The translations under genes and the position numbers were made by a program. This document shows, piece by piece, positions 49,701 through 62,300 of a DNA stretch of 64,000 nt. The notes under the pieces were generated by a model. That model did not search any database, was not told the origin of the DNA, and saw nothing but the letters and a program-made list of their open reading frames with translations. Numbering within the stretch: position 1 is the first letter of the stretch; every line of letters begins with the position of its first letter. Source of the DNA: Struthidea cinerea (Eukaryota > Chordata > Aves > Passeriformes > Corcoracidae); contig VZTI01001048.1 in the NCBI GenBank assembly GCA_013397865.1, positions 594,814 through 658,813 of the forward strand. Direction: 5' to 3'.

Positions 49701-52700
49701 AGGGAGATGAAATAGCTGTTAGCATTGTTTCAGTCATCAGGGTGCATTTGCAGATCAAGCCAAAATCTCTTACTACAAGTTAACCTAGTTTAGGTACATG
49801 GGAATGTGGTTCCCACACTGCCAAGGCATGTTCAGCAACATGAGCTTGTTTCTGCTTGGCACAGGGATGTCATAACCACCCACTGCAAATCCTTCTCCAT
49901 GCTTCTCCCTTCTACTCCTCCTGAGACCATCTACAGACTCAGGATATGAATAAAGACAGTGGTGCTGCTCCAGAGCTTCTCACCACCGGCATCTTCCCAG
50001 CCATTCCCTGCTATGTCAGCACTAAGATTCTTTGAATATCTGCAATAGGGTAAGTACTGGAGGCTGTTGGGAGAGGCTCTTTCTATTCCTAAGTGTCATT
50101 GGAGAACAAGTAGCATTGAACACTGGAATGTGCATTAGTGTGCGATTCGGGTTTGGTTTTTCTTCTGTAGAATTAAAATAGTCCCACTTTTTACATCTCT
50201 AAAGAAACCCTACAGATGTGTGCTCAAGAGTTACTTTTATACTGCCTTAAAGTTTGTGCAAAGGGGCTTCCTATAGTGCCATAGAGCATCAAGGGAAAAA
50301 CAAACACTGAATCAAGGAGATCTTCACATTGTGGGTATCTACAGTGTCACAATGTATTTAAAATCTTTATTTCAGATGCTGCAAGATCTACTTTTAAGAA
50401 TACTATTGTGTGTGCTTTGAATTGCTGTCCGTTCTCTCCACTATCTTTTTTAAACCTATTATTAAAAACAGCTAAACAGGAGGAGGCAGCAGCAAACCCT
50501 CTGCCAAAGCAGTGGGCTGAGCCCTTCAATAACAACATGGAATTTTCACCTGGGAAATTAAGAGCATGGCAAAGATATGAGGCTTTTCTGCCAGTAGTTA
50601 ACAATGCCAGTATAGGGTATCAAAGAATGTATTAAGTGCTCTGGGAAATCATAAGCTCAGAAGTTTTTATTGCTGATTATATCACAGTCTGACACTGTCA
50701 GTTTATTAGCAGAGTCCTAATTAGGACATACTGAACAATCTTCCTCTGAAATGAAGTTGTATTTTGCAGTGATATCTATGTTATCCTCATGGTTAAATAT
50801 GGTAAACATGTTTAAATGTTGCATCAGATAGAAACTTCAGGTAATACAAGATCATACTACAAATGTCAATCACTTATATATCTGAATAATGTACATTCTG
50901 TTTTTCTTGGAAACTGACATCAGAGTTCTATTTTGAGAATTAATTTGTAATATCTAATACTGCTGGGTAACATTTACAATGACAGGAGTGCTATTTCTTC
51001 CCTATGCTTTTTCTGCAATAGTTCATATTTTCAACTGCATATTTCATTGGAGTGTTGATTAAGAGGACAAATATATCTACTAGATTCTTTTTGCTGTGAT
51101 TTCTGTTTTTAAATGAGAGCCCTCATTAGCTTCTCCCGAGGAATCACAAAGATAGAAGGTCAACTTCAGGTGATTTACAGGGCAAAAGGATTTATAGGAT
51201 AAAAAATTTAAGGACAAAATAAACTTTGGAAGCATTCTTTATACATGTTTCACTGGAGAGAATACCCCTGCAACTTTGCTTCTTTGGGTTTTTCTCTTTC
51301 TTTCTTTTTATTTTTCTAACAGTAGACCTTTCTTAAAAACCTACCCATATAGTTTTATTAGCCAGAATATGACAAGAATTAACTTGGAGAAGACAAGATC
51401 CACATGTGAACTTCTCAAAGTCTGAATTCAATACGTACATCAAGAGAAAGTTTCTCCAGTGTCTCCAGTTTGAACTGTTCAATTTCAGCATATTCATCCG
51501 TCTCAGGAAGCACGGCCGTGTCAGTGGCTGCCTCCTGTCCTGGTAGATCTAAAGAACAATCAATAGCCAGTTGCAGAGAACTAACTGAATAAAAAATATG
51601 TCTATATTGCAACAGCAAGCACTGCAAAACCAGACTGCTGGGGACCTGACTACCACTGCAGAATTCACAGCTGAATCCAGCACTTTGTCTTTCTGTGATA
51701 TTCTGGGTCTCTCTTATATTGTATAAATGAATATTTGCATTTTGCAATAATGTGTTCCACAAGTCTATAAAAGCATTTCTCCATGTGTGAAGGTACAAAA
51801 CCATCTCTAGAGTGATGACCAGCTTCTGTTGGCAGACAGACTGCCCAGTTTATGTGGGAGCAAGGAAAGTCTGTAAACTCTCCTGGCCTGTCAGTAAACC
51901 TGGCATGTTTCAGAAGTGAAGTTCTGCCTTTAAGTTGCAGAAGCTGCAGGTTAAGCCTTCAGAATTTTACTATTTGTTGTATTTAGGGAATATTTTACCC
52001 AGTATTCCTTGATTTCACCTAGTTGCTGTGGAAATCTAATGGAATGTTTTTATGTATGAATTAGTTGGCTTGACCCACAGCAGAGGCAGTGCTGCACTAA
52101 GAGTTTGGCTCATCATCTCTGCATGCTCAGTTTGGTTTGGCTCTTCACTGGGTACGTTACCGTCTGTCTCCTTGTTGAAATTTGCGCATTTGTAAGAGTC
52201 TGGCTCCTGTGCATCCTCTTGAACTTCATCAGGCATATTTCCAGATGTGAAATCTCTGTTATCTCCTCTGTTTGGTAGAAGTGTTATCACTTCATCACAA
52301 ACATCAAAACCTGCATTTTTAAATTTCTCAGTCTTTTCTTGAGCTTCTTGTTCTGATCTGTTTGAAGTCTCTGATGTATTAGAATTTCCATCACCATCTT
52401 TTGAATTTGCAGGTGCTCCTACAGAATAAATAATTTCATTAAAATTGCTGAGCTAATCTACCACTGCTCATTTTAAATATCCAAACACTACTACATTGGG
52501 CTAAAATACGCAGCAAAAGCTCCTACTTTGTTTGAGCAGCTATTTGTGGATGAGTAGTCTTCCCAAGACTGCAGCAATGCTGTTTTTCCCATCTCAACTC
52601 CCCAGCAAACAGAAGTTCCCCAGAAAAAAAAATCATCTAGAGAAAACGCTTAAATAATAAATGTCTGGTATTTCTAATACTTTGAAAAGGCCCACAAGTA

Positions 52701-55700
52701 ACTACATATTTAAATACATGCTTGAGGACTTTGATGGATCAGCAACAAGTGCTGGTTACCCTCTCCTTTGTGCAATCCACTTGCTTGCAGACAAAGTTTT
52801 ACTTGTTAGTCAATCCAAAGATGTATCAGATAAAGTCTCCTCTGCACATTCAAATTGAAGTGGTCACAGACATCTTCCAAAATAGTAAGCACAAACCTTC
52901 TAGGGTATCTGTTGCAACTCCTTCCATGCACTTCTGTCTCCTCTTTTCCTCTGCTCTTTGCCTAATTGCTGCTAACGCATCAATGCTGTCTTGGATTTTT
53001 TTTCTCTCTCTGGTTTCCCATTTTTCCCTTTCTGCTTTCTCAGCTTCAAGCCCTCCAACAGCCCAGGCTTCTGCACAGGCTCTAATGAAAACACAAAAGC
53101 TCACTGTAATATAAAAGCTGTAAAAGCCCATCTTTGCAATGAGAGAGAAATTTAAAATAGCTTGCAACAGCACAAAATAGCTGTGAGAGAAAAAAGCAGC
53201 AGTGACAATCCCTTATGCAACAGGGATGCATGTTTATCTCATCTTGTATGTGGAAGTGAAACAAAAGAAACACAGATATCCAGTGCTGATTGGTGATTAC
53301 ACCACCAGAGATTGGTCTGATCGTGGCTCAGCTTTTCCAGACACCCGCTCAGTTTCTGTTGAAATCAGGATTTGCCTCTGGTTTACAGACCTGGCATAAA
53401 ACAATTCTGTTCGAGAATTATTTTGTGAAAAAATACATTGCTTTTTTCTAGGGATGTTAGATATAGAACTCTGTAGTATAATACTCTTCTCCTCGAAGTC
53501 ACCCACCTTCAATAAATTATACTGGTCAGTCTTCTTTTCCTTTCATGACAGTATTGCCAAAAAATGGATGAGTGATTGCTAGCACTTCATCTTTACTGCT
53601 GTGTAAAGAAGACAGCTGTGTTTCTTACCTATCCTTTGGGAAAACTGGTCTGTCATCCAGATATGTCAGCTGTTTTAGTCGAACAGTGAGTGTTTTTCTA
53701 TAATTAGCAATTTTCTTTATCACCTCGTTTCCCATTAAATTCAGCACATGCTAGAGAAACAAGGGAAACAATTTTTAAACTTGAGTAGTAAAAACCCCAC
53801 TCTGGATATGCACTTTCCCTGTCATTTCAAAAGCAAGAAATTAATAAAACATCCAGGGTGTTACAGATGATCTACAAGAAACACAACAATGTTTAATAAC
53901 GTTTCTTTTAGACTGATACCTACTGTGCACTGAACTACCCAACAAAGCCTCTTAATGAGGTTACCCACATAGGACAAACCCTCAGCTATTTTTGGCTTAC
54001 CAGATTAGGCATCATCTCCAGAATAGCTACAATACTCGGATCACTTAGATTGTTGTGGGAAAGATCAAGAACAGAAATACTTGGGCATTCTTGCAAGTGC
54101 TGGATGTCTTCCACTGTTCGTAACTTATTGTGAGCAATCTGCAGAGTCTGCAGGACTTTCAGACAAGCTGCCAGACAAGAACAGCACAATGAAAGGAAAG
54201 GTAAGAGTTGTTGCTTCACAGAGGGTTTTTTGGAGCAAGTAAAAAACTGCATTGTCAAACTAGTTGTTTATATTGAATTTGGAGCTTTTTTCTAAATTTG
54301 TTATTCTGTTATATATACACTTTTTGGCTAGGCCTCCAAAGCTGCTTTCTTCACCCCAGGGAAAAACAGCTGCTTGGTTTTAGGATGGTAGCTGCTTTTA
54401 ACTCACATTTCAAACTAATCAGTTACACAAAAGCAAGAGCTTGTGTTTCAAAATTCTCCAATGTATGCAAGTAGTAATGTAGAGAAATTGTTTTTCATTT
54501 TCTGCTGAGGACAGAATAAATCTTTTAGCAGATATAAGATTTGGTAATTGTGTCTGCAACTGCCAAAGCACATCTTAACTGTAAAGTAAATGGTGAAAAC
54601 TGGATTGTCAGCCTGTCTGCAACACAGATAAGTACTGAGATGGTATTAAGAAGTGAGGAAAAGCTACTTAATTATCCTAGGTATCAATGTGAAAGCAGTT
54701 CCTATGTATTTTCTGTTTCTCAACATACGTTTGATTCAACAGAAGCCCTGTGGGCTTTGGTATGGATATTGTGCAAAATCCTAACACAAATAAAAAAACC
54801 CCCTTGAAACTAGTGCCACTAATAAAAGCTTAGTCAGATCTTAGGAAATAGGGCTTGTCAGAGGCTAAAACATGTTGCACCAACAGTTCTTACAGAGATT
54901 CTCAATGGTCCTAATGTAGTTGTTACTGATATTGAGGGAATCCAGCTTTTGTAAGGGTTCAAGGTTTTCAATTTTCTCAATTAAATTGAGTTGCAAATAG
55001 AGGCAACGCAACTCTGTCTGAGCCTCCAAATTCTCAATTTTTCTTAAGCCATTGCATTGCAGCCACAAACACTTCAGTCCAGTATATTCTTCAAGGTTCT
55101 CCAGGCGGTCAAATCCTGCACAGAAAAAAAGATGTTTTAAAATGAAATGGCACTGGCTGAAAATGGCTCTTTGGAAGAGAAAGTTCCATTAAACCAGAGC
55201 TGCTGAAACAGCCTGAGAGAGCACTTGGACTGAAGTTACTGCCAATATTTCCACTGAATTCATGGTATTGTTTCTGGCCCATAAAGGGCAAAACCAGGTT
55301 GGTACCTATCCTGGTCTGTATCTCAGCAGCCCTTTAGATGCTAAATAATACATAGCAAAACCAAGGCTGAATGTAGAAGGTAGCATATCCTATTTATTTG
55401 GAAGAATTCTTAGGCTAACTTGGACCAGGTAGTTGCATCATGCAAAAACCTGCTCAGAGATCACAAGAGGATGACTAATGTTCATTCTAACAATTTTTTT
55501 TTCTTTCAGTAGCGTTGGCAAACATGCAGCAAGTCTTTACTGTTTATTTTCTTCTTGACCATTTTTATTTGACAGCAAAAAAGTACAAAAAGCTGGAAAA
55601 AGCTCTTTATACAAACCATTTAAGGAAAAATACGTTTATTTTCCTCTGAATGCAACCCAGGCCAGTATTTTAAGACATTTCTCAGAGGGTCCTATTTCAG

Positions 55701-58311
55701 GAAAAGAAAACAAAAATATGTCCCTTGATTCCTAGTGATCCTTTGAATGGCTCCACAAAGTGAGTTAGATGTACAATCAGTTTACTTTTCTACCTCCTTT
55801 TCTACTCATTTTGTTTCCCAAATGCAGTATTACATAAAATTGTGATTCTAATTTAAAAGAATTAATAGATACCTTACTTCAATGAGCCATGAAACAGATT
55901 CTCTGCTAAAATGCTACTTAAAATGATCAAGCTAAGCAGTCATGTTCACATCTTACCTTTATAATGCAAGTACAGTGTATCATTTAAGTACGGGGTCCAG
56001 TATAATTTCTGCTGTTTACAGATGTCTAGCAGAATCTTTTTTGTCATTCTAAAATAGTACAGGAAGCAGAAGCAAAAAAAAAAATGTATTTCAGTGCACA
56101 TTCTGAAATATTTTGTTTCTACAGATTCCAGTGCAACACAATTAACAGTTCTTTCATGCAAGAGAAATAGCTCCAGTTTTCAAAATTATATTCCAAATAA
56201 AAAAGAAGCAGTGAGTTTTTTTAGAATGGCTTTTCATTTCTATCTTTGAAGTGAGTTACCAGGCCCTTCTGCTAAAAAACCGAGAGTTCATGGGAAAATG
56301 GACAGGAAATTAAGAGTCCATCTTCTTGGAAAAGGGCAGCATGATTCTATGTTAGCTTCTGGTTCCAATGTTAGCTTCCTCTCCAATTCTTTCCCCCCTT
56401 CCTCGTTGCTTTGGTACAGGACCTTTGGTGGCAGAGCCAAAATGCAACATTTTTCTCAGACTAGAAAAGTCAATAGTTATCAACCTGATATTTTATTGAA
56501 ATGCTGACTCCAAAACAGCACTCAAGAAAGTTTTGATATACAGCTGTTTGCTGGCTGGGAATGCCACTAGGAATTAACACAATGGCTCGTCTGAACTGAT
56601 GCAGAGAAATGGTTAAATCTACTGGCAAATGACTTCCACAGGAGCTCGCACAATTTTCTCCAGATCCATTAAATGACTGCATCATGTGGTCAGAATGTAG
56701 TTTGCTACTGTGGCCATAAAAACCAGACATCTGTACAAATGCTGGAAATATTTAAATAAATAAATATATATAAAAATACCTGATTTATCCATTGTTCTCA
56801 AGTTCATCTTCAAAATTGTTCTCCAGAACTGAGATGAACACACAGAATAGCAAAACTCCTGATGATGCCAACACATCCACAGACAATGTATTACCTTACA
56901 GAGCCTCTCTTTTCTTCTATCCTTTGACTGGATGAGCTGGTTCCAGACTTCTGATCAGTACCTGATTTTTGTTCATTCTGTTGCTCTGCTCTGGACATAC
57001 AGTTGACGTCTTTCTCCTGAGTTTTAATAGCTTTATAAATAAGAAAATTAGTTGCAATTTAACAGCAAGGGTAGGGAAAATGTGTCGTTGCCAATTACTT
57101 CAAAGAAATACTGAAGAGCACTTGAATATGAATTTCAAGAAGAGTGTTCTAACCAAGATTTCTGCTGACATTTTAAATGAAACTTAACTTTTTTACACAG
57201 TATCGTAAAATAAATAGTAGCAATTGAACTGTTGAAATCTGCATATTTTATTTTTTTTTAGATCTGGAAGTCAGTACCCATTATTCTTAAGATTATTACA
57301 ATGTACAGTGACACTAAAGTACTGACACCAATGTTCCTATGGTGTTAGACATTTAATATGTATTACATTTAATTAACACCAATTTGAGTTTACTGTAAAG
57401 AGACTACAGTAATGGTGTATCAGAGTCATCCCAAGCACTGTTAGTCTATCTCCTCTACAAATTTACCCTTCTGCACTCCTTGGAAGGTGTCTTTATAATG
57501 CCTTTGATTGATTGCAATTTCAGTATTTCTCTCTCCAGATACTTGCCCTGGACCTTCTACTTGCACTTGTAGTCCGTACATTTAAAGAGAAAGTGCAAAC
57601 AAGATGATTGTACCAGCTTACTTAAATATGCCTGTAATTAAAACATAACAATCAGACATATTTAGTAACACAAGAGGCAATGGGCTGAAACTGATGCACA
57701 GAAGTTCCACCTGAACATAAGGAAGAACTTCTTTACTGTGTGGGTGACCATGCATTGGAACTGTTTGCCCAGAGAAGGTGTGGAGTGTCCCTCACTGGAG
57801 ATATTCCAGAACCATCTGGACACAATCCTGTGCCATGTGCTCTGGGATGGCCCTGCTTGAGCAGGGAGGTTGGACCAATGACCCACTGTGGTCCCTTCAA
57901 ACCTGACCCATCCTGTGACTCTGTGACTTAGAGGTCAGACTAGCTGTGTGATTACACCACTGGAAGAAATATCTCTCCAGCAACAGGAAAGTAAAGAAAT
58001 AGAGGGAAAGGAAAAGGCCACAGGAAGATAGCAGCTGAGTATGCCTCAGTTATGTCAGCATTTCCAGTGACTTTGCTGGGAGAAAGCACACATTCCTATT
58101 TGCTTCCAGACGAGTATGAACAGCCGTGATGTGCGGGCTTTGTGTGCTGGCGAGCGAGCCGGAGGGGCTCACCTGTGCTCACTGCGCTGCCCTCACGCTC
58201 CTTGCGGGCACCTCTGCTCCCGGTGTCGCCCAGGGGCGCCTCTGACGCCGCAGGCGCCGGGACCTCCCCTCCGCGGCCGCTGCCCGGGTCTCCAGCGGGC
58301 GCCGCCTGCAT
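46796..58311 (-). CDS. DNAAF1: DNAAF1 (LRRC50), dynein axonemal assembly factor 1
   Basis: DNAAF1 is a ciliated-cell cytoplasmic protein required to preassemble outer and inner dynein arms; human loss causes primary ciliary dyskinesia. Twelve coding exons join in one frame of 641 codons (human 725): 58183-58311, 56895-57016, 55957-56048, 54894-55115, 54001-54167, 53629-53750, 52897-53081, 52161-52418, 51439-51548, 48660-48728, 47180-47531 and 46796-46893. After a low-complexity N-terminus, MTKKILLDICKQQKLY (from residue 85) opens the conserved core. SDS22-type leucine-rich repeats follow (LENLEEYTGL, IENLEAQTELRCLYLQ, LDSLNISNNYI, VLDLSHNNL), then the LRR cap (TYLDDRPVFPKDRACAEAW) and a charged helix (ERKKIQDSIDALAAIRQRAEE). 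The tail is diverged and acidic but keeps ELPDLEDVV, PKIEIISE and PLIQEV blocks. The first exon's donor (GCA/GTGAGC) was chosen to keep phase with exon 2 and is the least certain junction. Confidence 0.96.
54001..55115 (-). CDS. DNAAF1: DNAAF1 leucine-rich-repeat exons
   Basis: Exons 54894-55115 and 54001-54167 encode the solenoid of SDS22-like repeats, with 22-residue periodicity and the pattern L-x-x-L-x-L-x-x-N-x-I. Asn ladder residues are intact (LQCNGL, LQLNLI, ISNNYI, IAHNKL, LSHNNL). This is the region most conserved with mammalian and algal homologues and the site of many human disease variants. Confidence 0.95.
57655..57932 (+). mobile_element. CR1 LINE 3' fragment
   Basis: Plus-strand text includes gaggcaatgggctgaaactg, aaggaagaacttctttactgtg, ttggaactgtttgcccagagaa, ctcactggagatattccagaacc and gcagggaggttggaccaatgac, ending cctgtgactctgtgactta, a CR1 3' end. 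It lies in the first intron of DNAAF1, antisense to it. Confidence 0.88.
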
Positions 58312-58765
58312 TCTAACACCCCCCGAGCTGGTATGGGATTTACGCTCTGACTTTTTCAGACAAAATGTCCACAGGCTTTAGTCGGCGGCAGACGAGGGAC
58401 GGAGCAGAGCCCGAGCCCCGGCTGCCGCCTCAGCCGTGGCCATGGCGACGCCGCGCGCACGCCCANNNNNNNNNNNNNNNNNNNNNNNNNNNNNNNNNNN
58501 NNNNNNNNNNNNNNNNNNNNNNNNNNNNNNNNNNNNNNNNNNNNNNNNNNNNNNNNNNNNNNNNNNNNNNNGGGTGGGTGTGCCCGGGACAGCTGGGAAC
58601 AGGGAGGATTCGGGCCGGGTCTTTCAGGGCCACGGCTGGGCGAGGGGCCGAGGCGCTCGGCCAGCTCGCTGGAGCTGCGTGGGGAGGGCGCGCCCGGAGC
58701 CCGCTGTCCCCCCCTGGGCGAGGGGCGGGGAGAGTGTGGCGGTGCCGGGCGGCACATCGGGTCCT
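58180..58765. promoter_or_regulatory. Bidirectional CpG-island promoter of DNAAF1 and HSDL1
   Basis: CpG-dense DNA with a 106-base N gap (58466-58571) covers the DNAAF1 first coding exon and extends toward HSDL1. The two genes are head to head, with ATGs about 1.06 kb apart. HSDL1's ATG exon begins at an acceptor (59354-59356), so its untranslated first exon should lie in or just after this island, at about 58.57-58.9 kb. DNAAF1 and HSDL1 are also divergent neighbours in human. Confidence 0.72.
58436..58449. promoter_or_regulatory. X-box-like RFX site in the DNAAF1/HSDL1 promoter
   Basis: GTGGCCATGGCGAC is a near-palindrome that fits the RFX X-box pattern GTNRCC-NN-RGYAAC with one mismatch. 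X-boxes are established promoter elements of many ciliary genes. The site lies about 125 bases upstream of the DNAAF1 ATG. Single short motifs arise by chance in GC-rich DNA, so this is suggestive only. Confidence 0.4.
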
Positions 58766-59356
58766 GTCGAGGACGGGACGGATTTGTGCTTGTTTAAAAA
58801 ATGAATTAACTAGTAAAAGCCGTGTGAGGCACAGCAAGCTTGGTGTGCTGGGTGCCTGATGCGCTGCACCGTGCCGTGGTTCAAGGACAGTGGCAGATGC
58901 GGCGCTTTTGACAGCGCTGGGGACTGACGTTCTGTCTCTGAGCCTGCTTTGTCTCTCATGTAGCTTTTGGTCCTTGAAAGAGCCCGTTGTTTCTTTGTGT
59001 CTCAGCTCCCTCGTGCTGGTTATCCTTGCCTCTCTTGTAGGTAGTTCTTCATCTTCCAAAATTGCTTTTCACCTATTCAGCTTCTGCTTGAATTGTTTTA
59101 TTTACAGAATCGCTGATCAGTGATGTTGCAGTATAACTTATTAATAGCTAAACCGTAGAAAAAGGGCTAAACAGTACCTAACCCAGTGAGGATGATGGTA
59201 GGTGACACCCAGATTTTAGCAGACTGACTTGTGGCTTTTCTGTGTCAAAACAGTGTTCAAACTGTAACGTGCTGAATCTCAAAGGTTATCCATACAGTCT
59301 GAAAGTTTACATGGCCCAAGATGCAGGTGTAATTGCCTGTGTCTTTTTTTTTTCAG
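58766..59356 (+). other. HSDL1 5' region, probable untranslated exon/intron
   Basis: No coding exon is recognised. The sequence leads to a T-rich tract and CAG acceptor at 59343-59356, just before the HSDL1 coding exon. The short plus-strand open frame at 58890-59123 has no domain and is taken as chance. Confidence 0.5.
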
Positions 59357-59369
59357 GCTTCTGATCACC

Positions 59370-62300
59370 ATGGCTGCAGTGGATCGATTCTCCCTCTTGT
59401 ACAGAGAAATCAGTCGCTCCTGCAGTTTCTACATTGAAGCCCTAGCTATTGTTGGAGCTTGGTACACAGTCAGAAAGTGTGTGTCTCTGGCGTTTGACAC
59501 TTACAGCGCACTCAGGCTGCACGTTATCCCAAAGCTGAGTGGGGAGATTGATCTTGTCAAGAAGTACGGAAAATGGGCTGTGGTCACTGGTAAGAGAAGA
59601 AGTGGTGAATTTGCTTGTGTTTGTGTAACATACTGTACCAGTACTGTGAAACTTGGTAGCTTGTGCTGCTGGGTGAGCTTTATGTCACAGGCTGGGGCCT
59701 GTAGTATCTCTGGTTGAAGGTTCATCTGCCTGAGCAGTGGCTGTTGTTCATTGCCTTTATAAATTAATTCCTCAGGAGATGGGCAAGCTAAGTGAGTTGA
59801 CTGACTGCTGAGAAAAAATCACAGTAATTGTTGCCCAGATTTGCACGGTACATCTTGAACACCTGCAAATGTAGACAGATATGCAGACAAGATCCTTTCT
59901 TTGCTGTGAGGTGTTTATATGTGCTCTAGTTCTTCAACAAGATTTTAGTCTTGTACCTCTGACATTCCTGCCTTTCATTAAGGTTCTCCTTTGAGCTCTC
60001 TCTTTTTGTCATAGAAAATATAAAACTTTTATGAGGCGAATTCCTGAAGGTGGTTGACAGGGTTGTCTTTACTGTTGTGCCTTTGAATTCAATATATTCA
60101 GTGCCACATGATCTCAGAAAAAAGAATAAAGCTCTAATTGAAAGAACTGTCAAAGTAGAAGGCTGGTGTTGCTCTGTTTTTCACTTGTGTATTCTCTTGC
60201 TCTTTTCTCCTGCAGGTAGCACAGATGGTATTGGGAAGGCTTATGCTGAGGAACTGGCAAAGCACGGTGTCAACATCATCTTAGTCAGCCGAAACAAAGA
60301 GAAGCTGGAGGCTGTATCCAGGAGCATATCTGAAACCTATCAAGTGGAAACAGATTTCATAGTAGCTGATTTCAGCAAGGGGCGTGAGCTTTACCCAGCC
60401 ATTAAGGAGGCTTTGAAAAACAGGGAAATTGGGATTTTGGTGAATAATGTAGGAATATTTTATGCCTACACAGACTATTTTACTAATCTGTCTGAGGATA
60501 CGCTATGGGACTTGATCCATGTAAATATTGCTTCTGCTACCATGATGACACATATCGTGCTGCCAGGCATGGTAAAGAAGAAGAAAGGGGCAATTGTGAA
60601 CCTTTCTTCAGCAGTCTGTTGTCAGCCAACACCGATGTTGACAGTCTATGGAGCCTCTAAAGTAAGTTGGGTGTAGTGTTAAATGGTATGCACTGGAAAG
60701 TACATTATAGGTTGGTTATGTTATGAGGGGTTTTTTAACACATTCAGCAAGGATGTCAAAATACTTGAATGTTTTCTAGGGATTTGTTTAAATATTGGAG
60801 GTGAATGATACATGTATTATGCAGTAAACTCTTCATCCTCACCAGTGCTGGGCTTTGAACCAAAGTCAGTGCTCTTGGATTTTGTGTGAACTGTGGCATA
60901 ACAGTCATTCTAGGAGAAATGATGCACAAAGCAGAGGCAGTTCTGTGGGCCCTGTTGAAAGGGTCAAGAATTTAATTTCTCTTCTTCAGCTGAACTGTGC
61001 ACATATCTCAAGCCTTTTGCATACCAGTATTTGGTAGCAAAAAGTGCTATACTCGTGCTCAAGCCACCACTGTGACAAAGAGTGTGGCCAAATCAAGCCA
61101 CTGCTTCATGTAATACCAAGGATGGTTGTGCCATATTTGGGTACAAGTGAAAAGAACTCCCCCATAATTGTCCTTCCTGAAGAGATCCAGCCAGTAATGA
61201 ATAGGATGGGGCAGCTGGGTGTGAAGAATGAATGCTCATGGTGATGGTGGATTTACACTGGATGATGTGCTGCTGAATCCACAAAAGCAACTGGGATTGT
61301 GGAAGGATTTCACCTAGATCCAGTGTCTAAACACAAGTGGTTATTGCTCCCAGCTGTCTGTGGCTGCCCTCTGTTGTAGCCTTGCTCCTGACATAGCTCT
61401 TGTATTTCCTTTGGCCTGGAGCAAAACCAGCTCTTACTACCCCAAGGTATAAAACTCTTTGCAGACTTTCTTCAGTGTGGAAACTGGCTTAAGATGACTG
61501 TTTCTGTGCAGAGTATCTGCCCCTTTGGTTATGCTAAGTGTATGTAGAATTGCACTCTGAATTAAGACAATTTAAAGGCTTGAATGAAAAAGAAGAAACA
61601 CAAATCTACCAAAATTTCTTCATTTAGCTGACATAATAAATCCAAATCCTAGATCAGCAATCCATCTTTAAGCCTGGCCTCAGAACACAGAAGTGAGAAC
61701 AAGCTGCTGTAACATCCTAAGCCTCTTTGTGCAATAACAGTGAACGGTGTTTGAAGTGGTCGCTTTAGTTTTCCTAAAGCAGCTGTAAGAGCCTTTGTAC
61801 AAGATGCTTTCCCAGAAAACTGTTGGGAAAACCTTTTGCAAGGCTGTTTGGGAGCAGAAAGATGTCCGCTCACAAACTGAGTCTGAAATGCTCTTTCTCA
61901 GGGAGAACTGGCTGTGTGGCACAGCAGTGGCTTCAGCAAGGAAGGCATCAGTGTTGCTGCCCTGATAAGACTGAGCCAGGCTCATTTTTCGGTCTGATTC
62001 CAGCAGTCCCAGTTATCAGGCTTGTGCTTTTCTTGTTATTCTGTAAAAGTAAAATGAGCTAAAGGAGGTAATGCAGATACACATTAATAAATGAATAATT
62101 TTGCATAAGGGAGTCCCAGGAAATAACTAACCTGGCTTCTGGAGGAGACAGCTGAATGCGAAATTCACCTGTAAATGTATTAAAGAATGGGACTTTATTT
62201 TCTCCTTATCACAGTAGTAGGTAGAACTGGCTGTAGAGTGTCCTTGCAATGCCCCCAGACCAAACAAAGTGTTTGTTTTAGATGAAATAAATGTTTTTAT

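Noticed and set aside
57473..57566. Possible extra DNAAF1 exon on the minus strand (about 31 codons open, flanked by AG and GT)
   Set aside because: Its exit phase does not fit the next exon, whereas exon 1 joins exon 2 directly in phase. It shows no similarity I recognise.
58356..59059. Long open frames on both strands across the 58.5 kb gap
   Set aside because: They are open only because Ns hide stops; the sequence is a GC-rich promoter with no domain.
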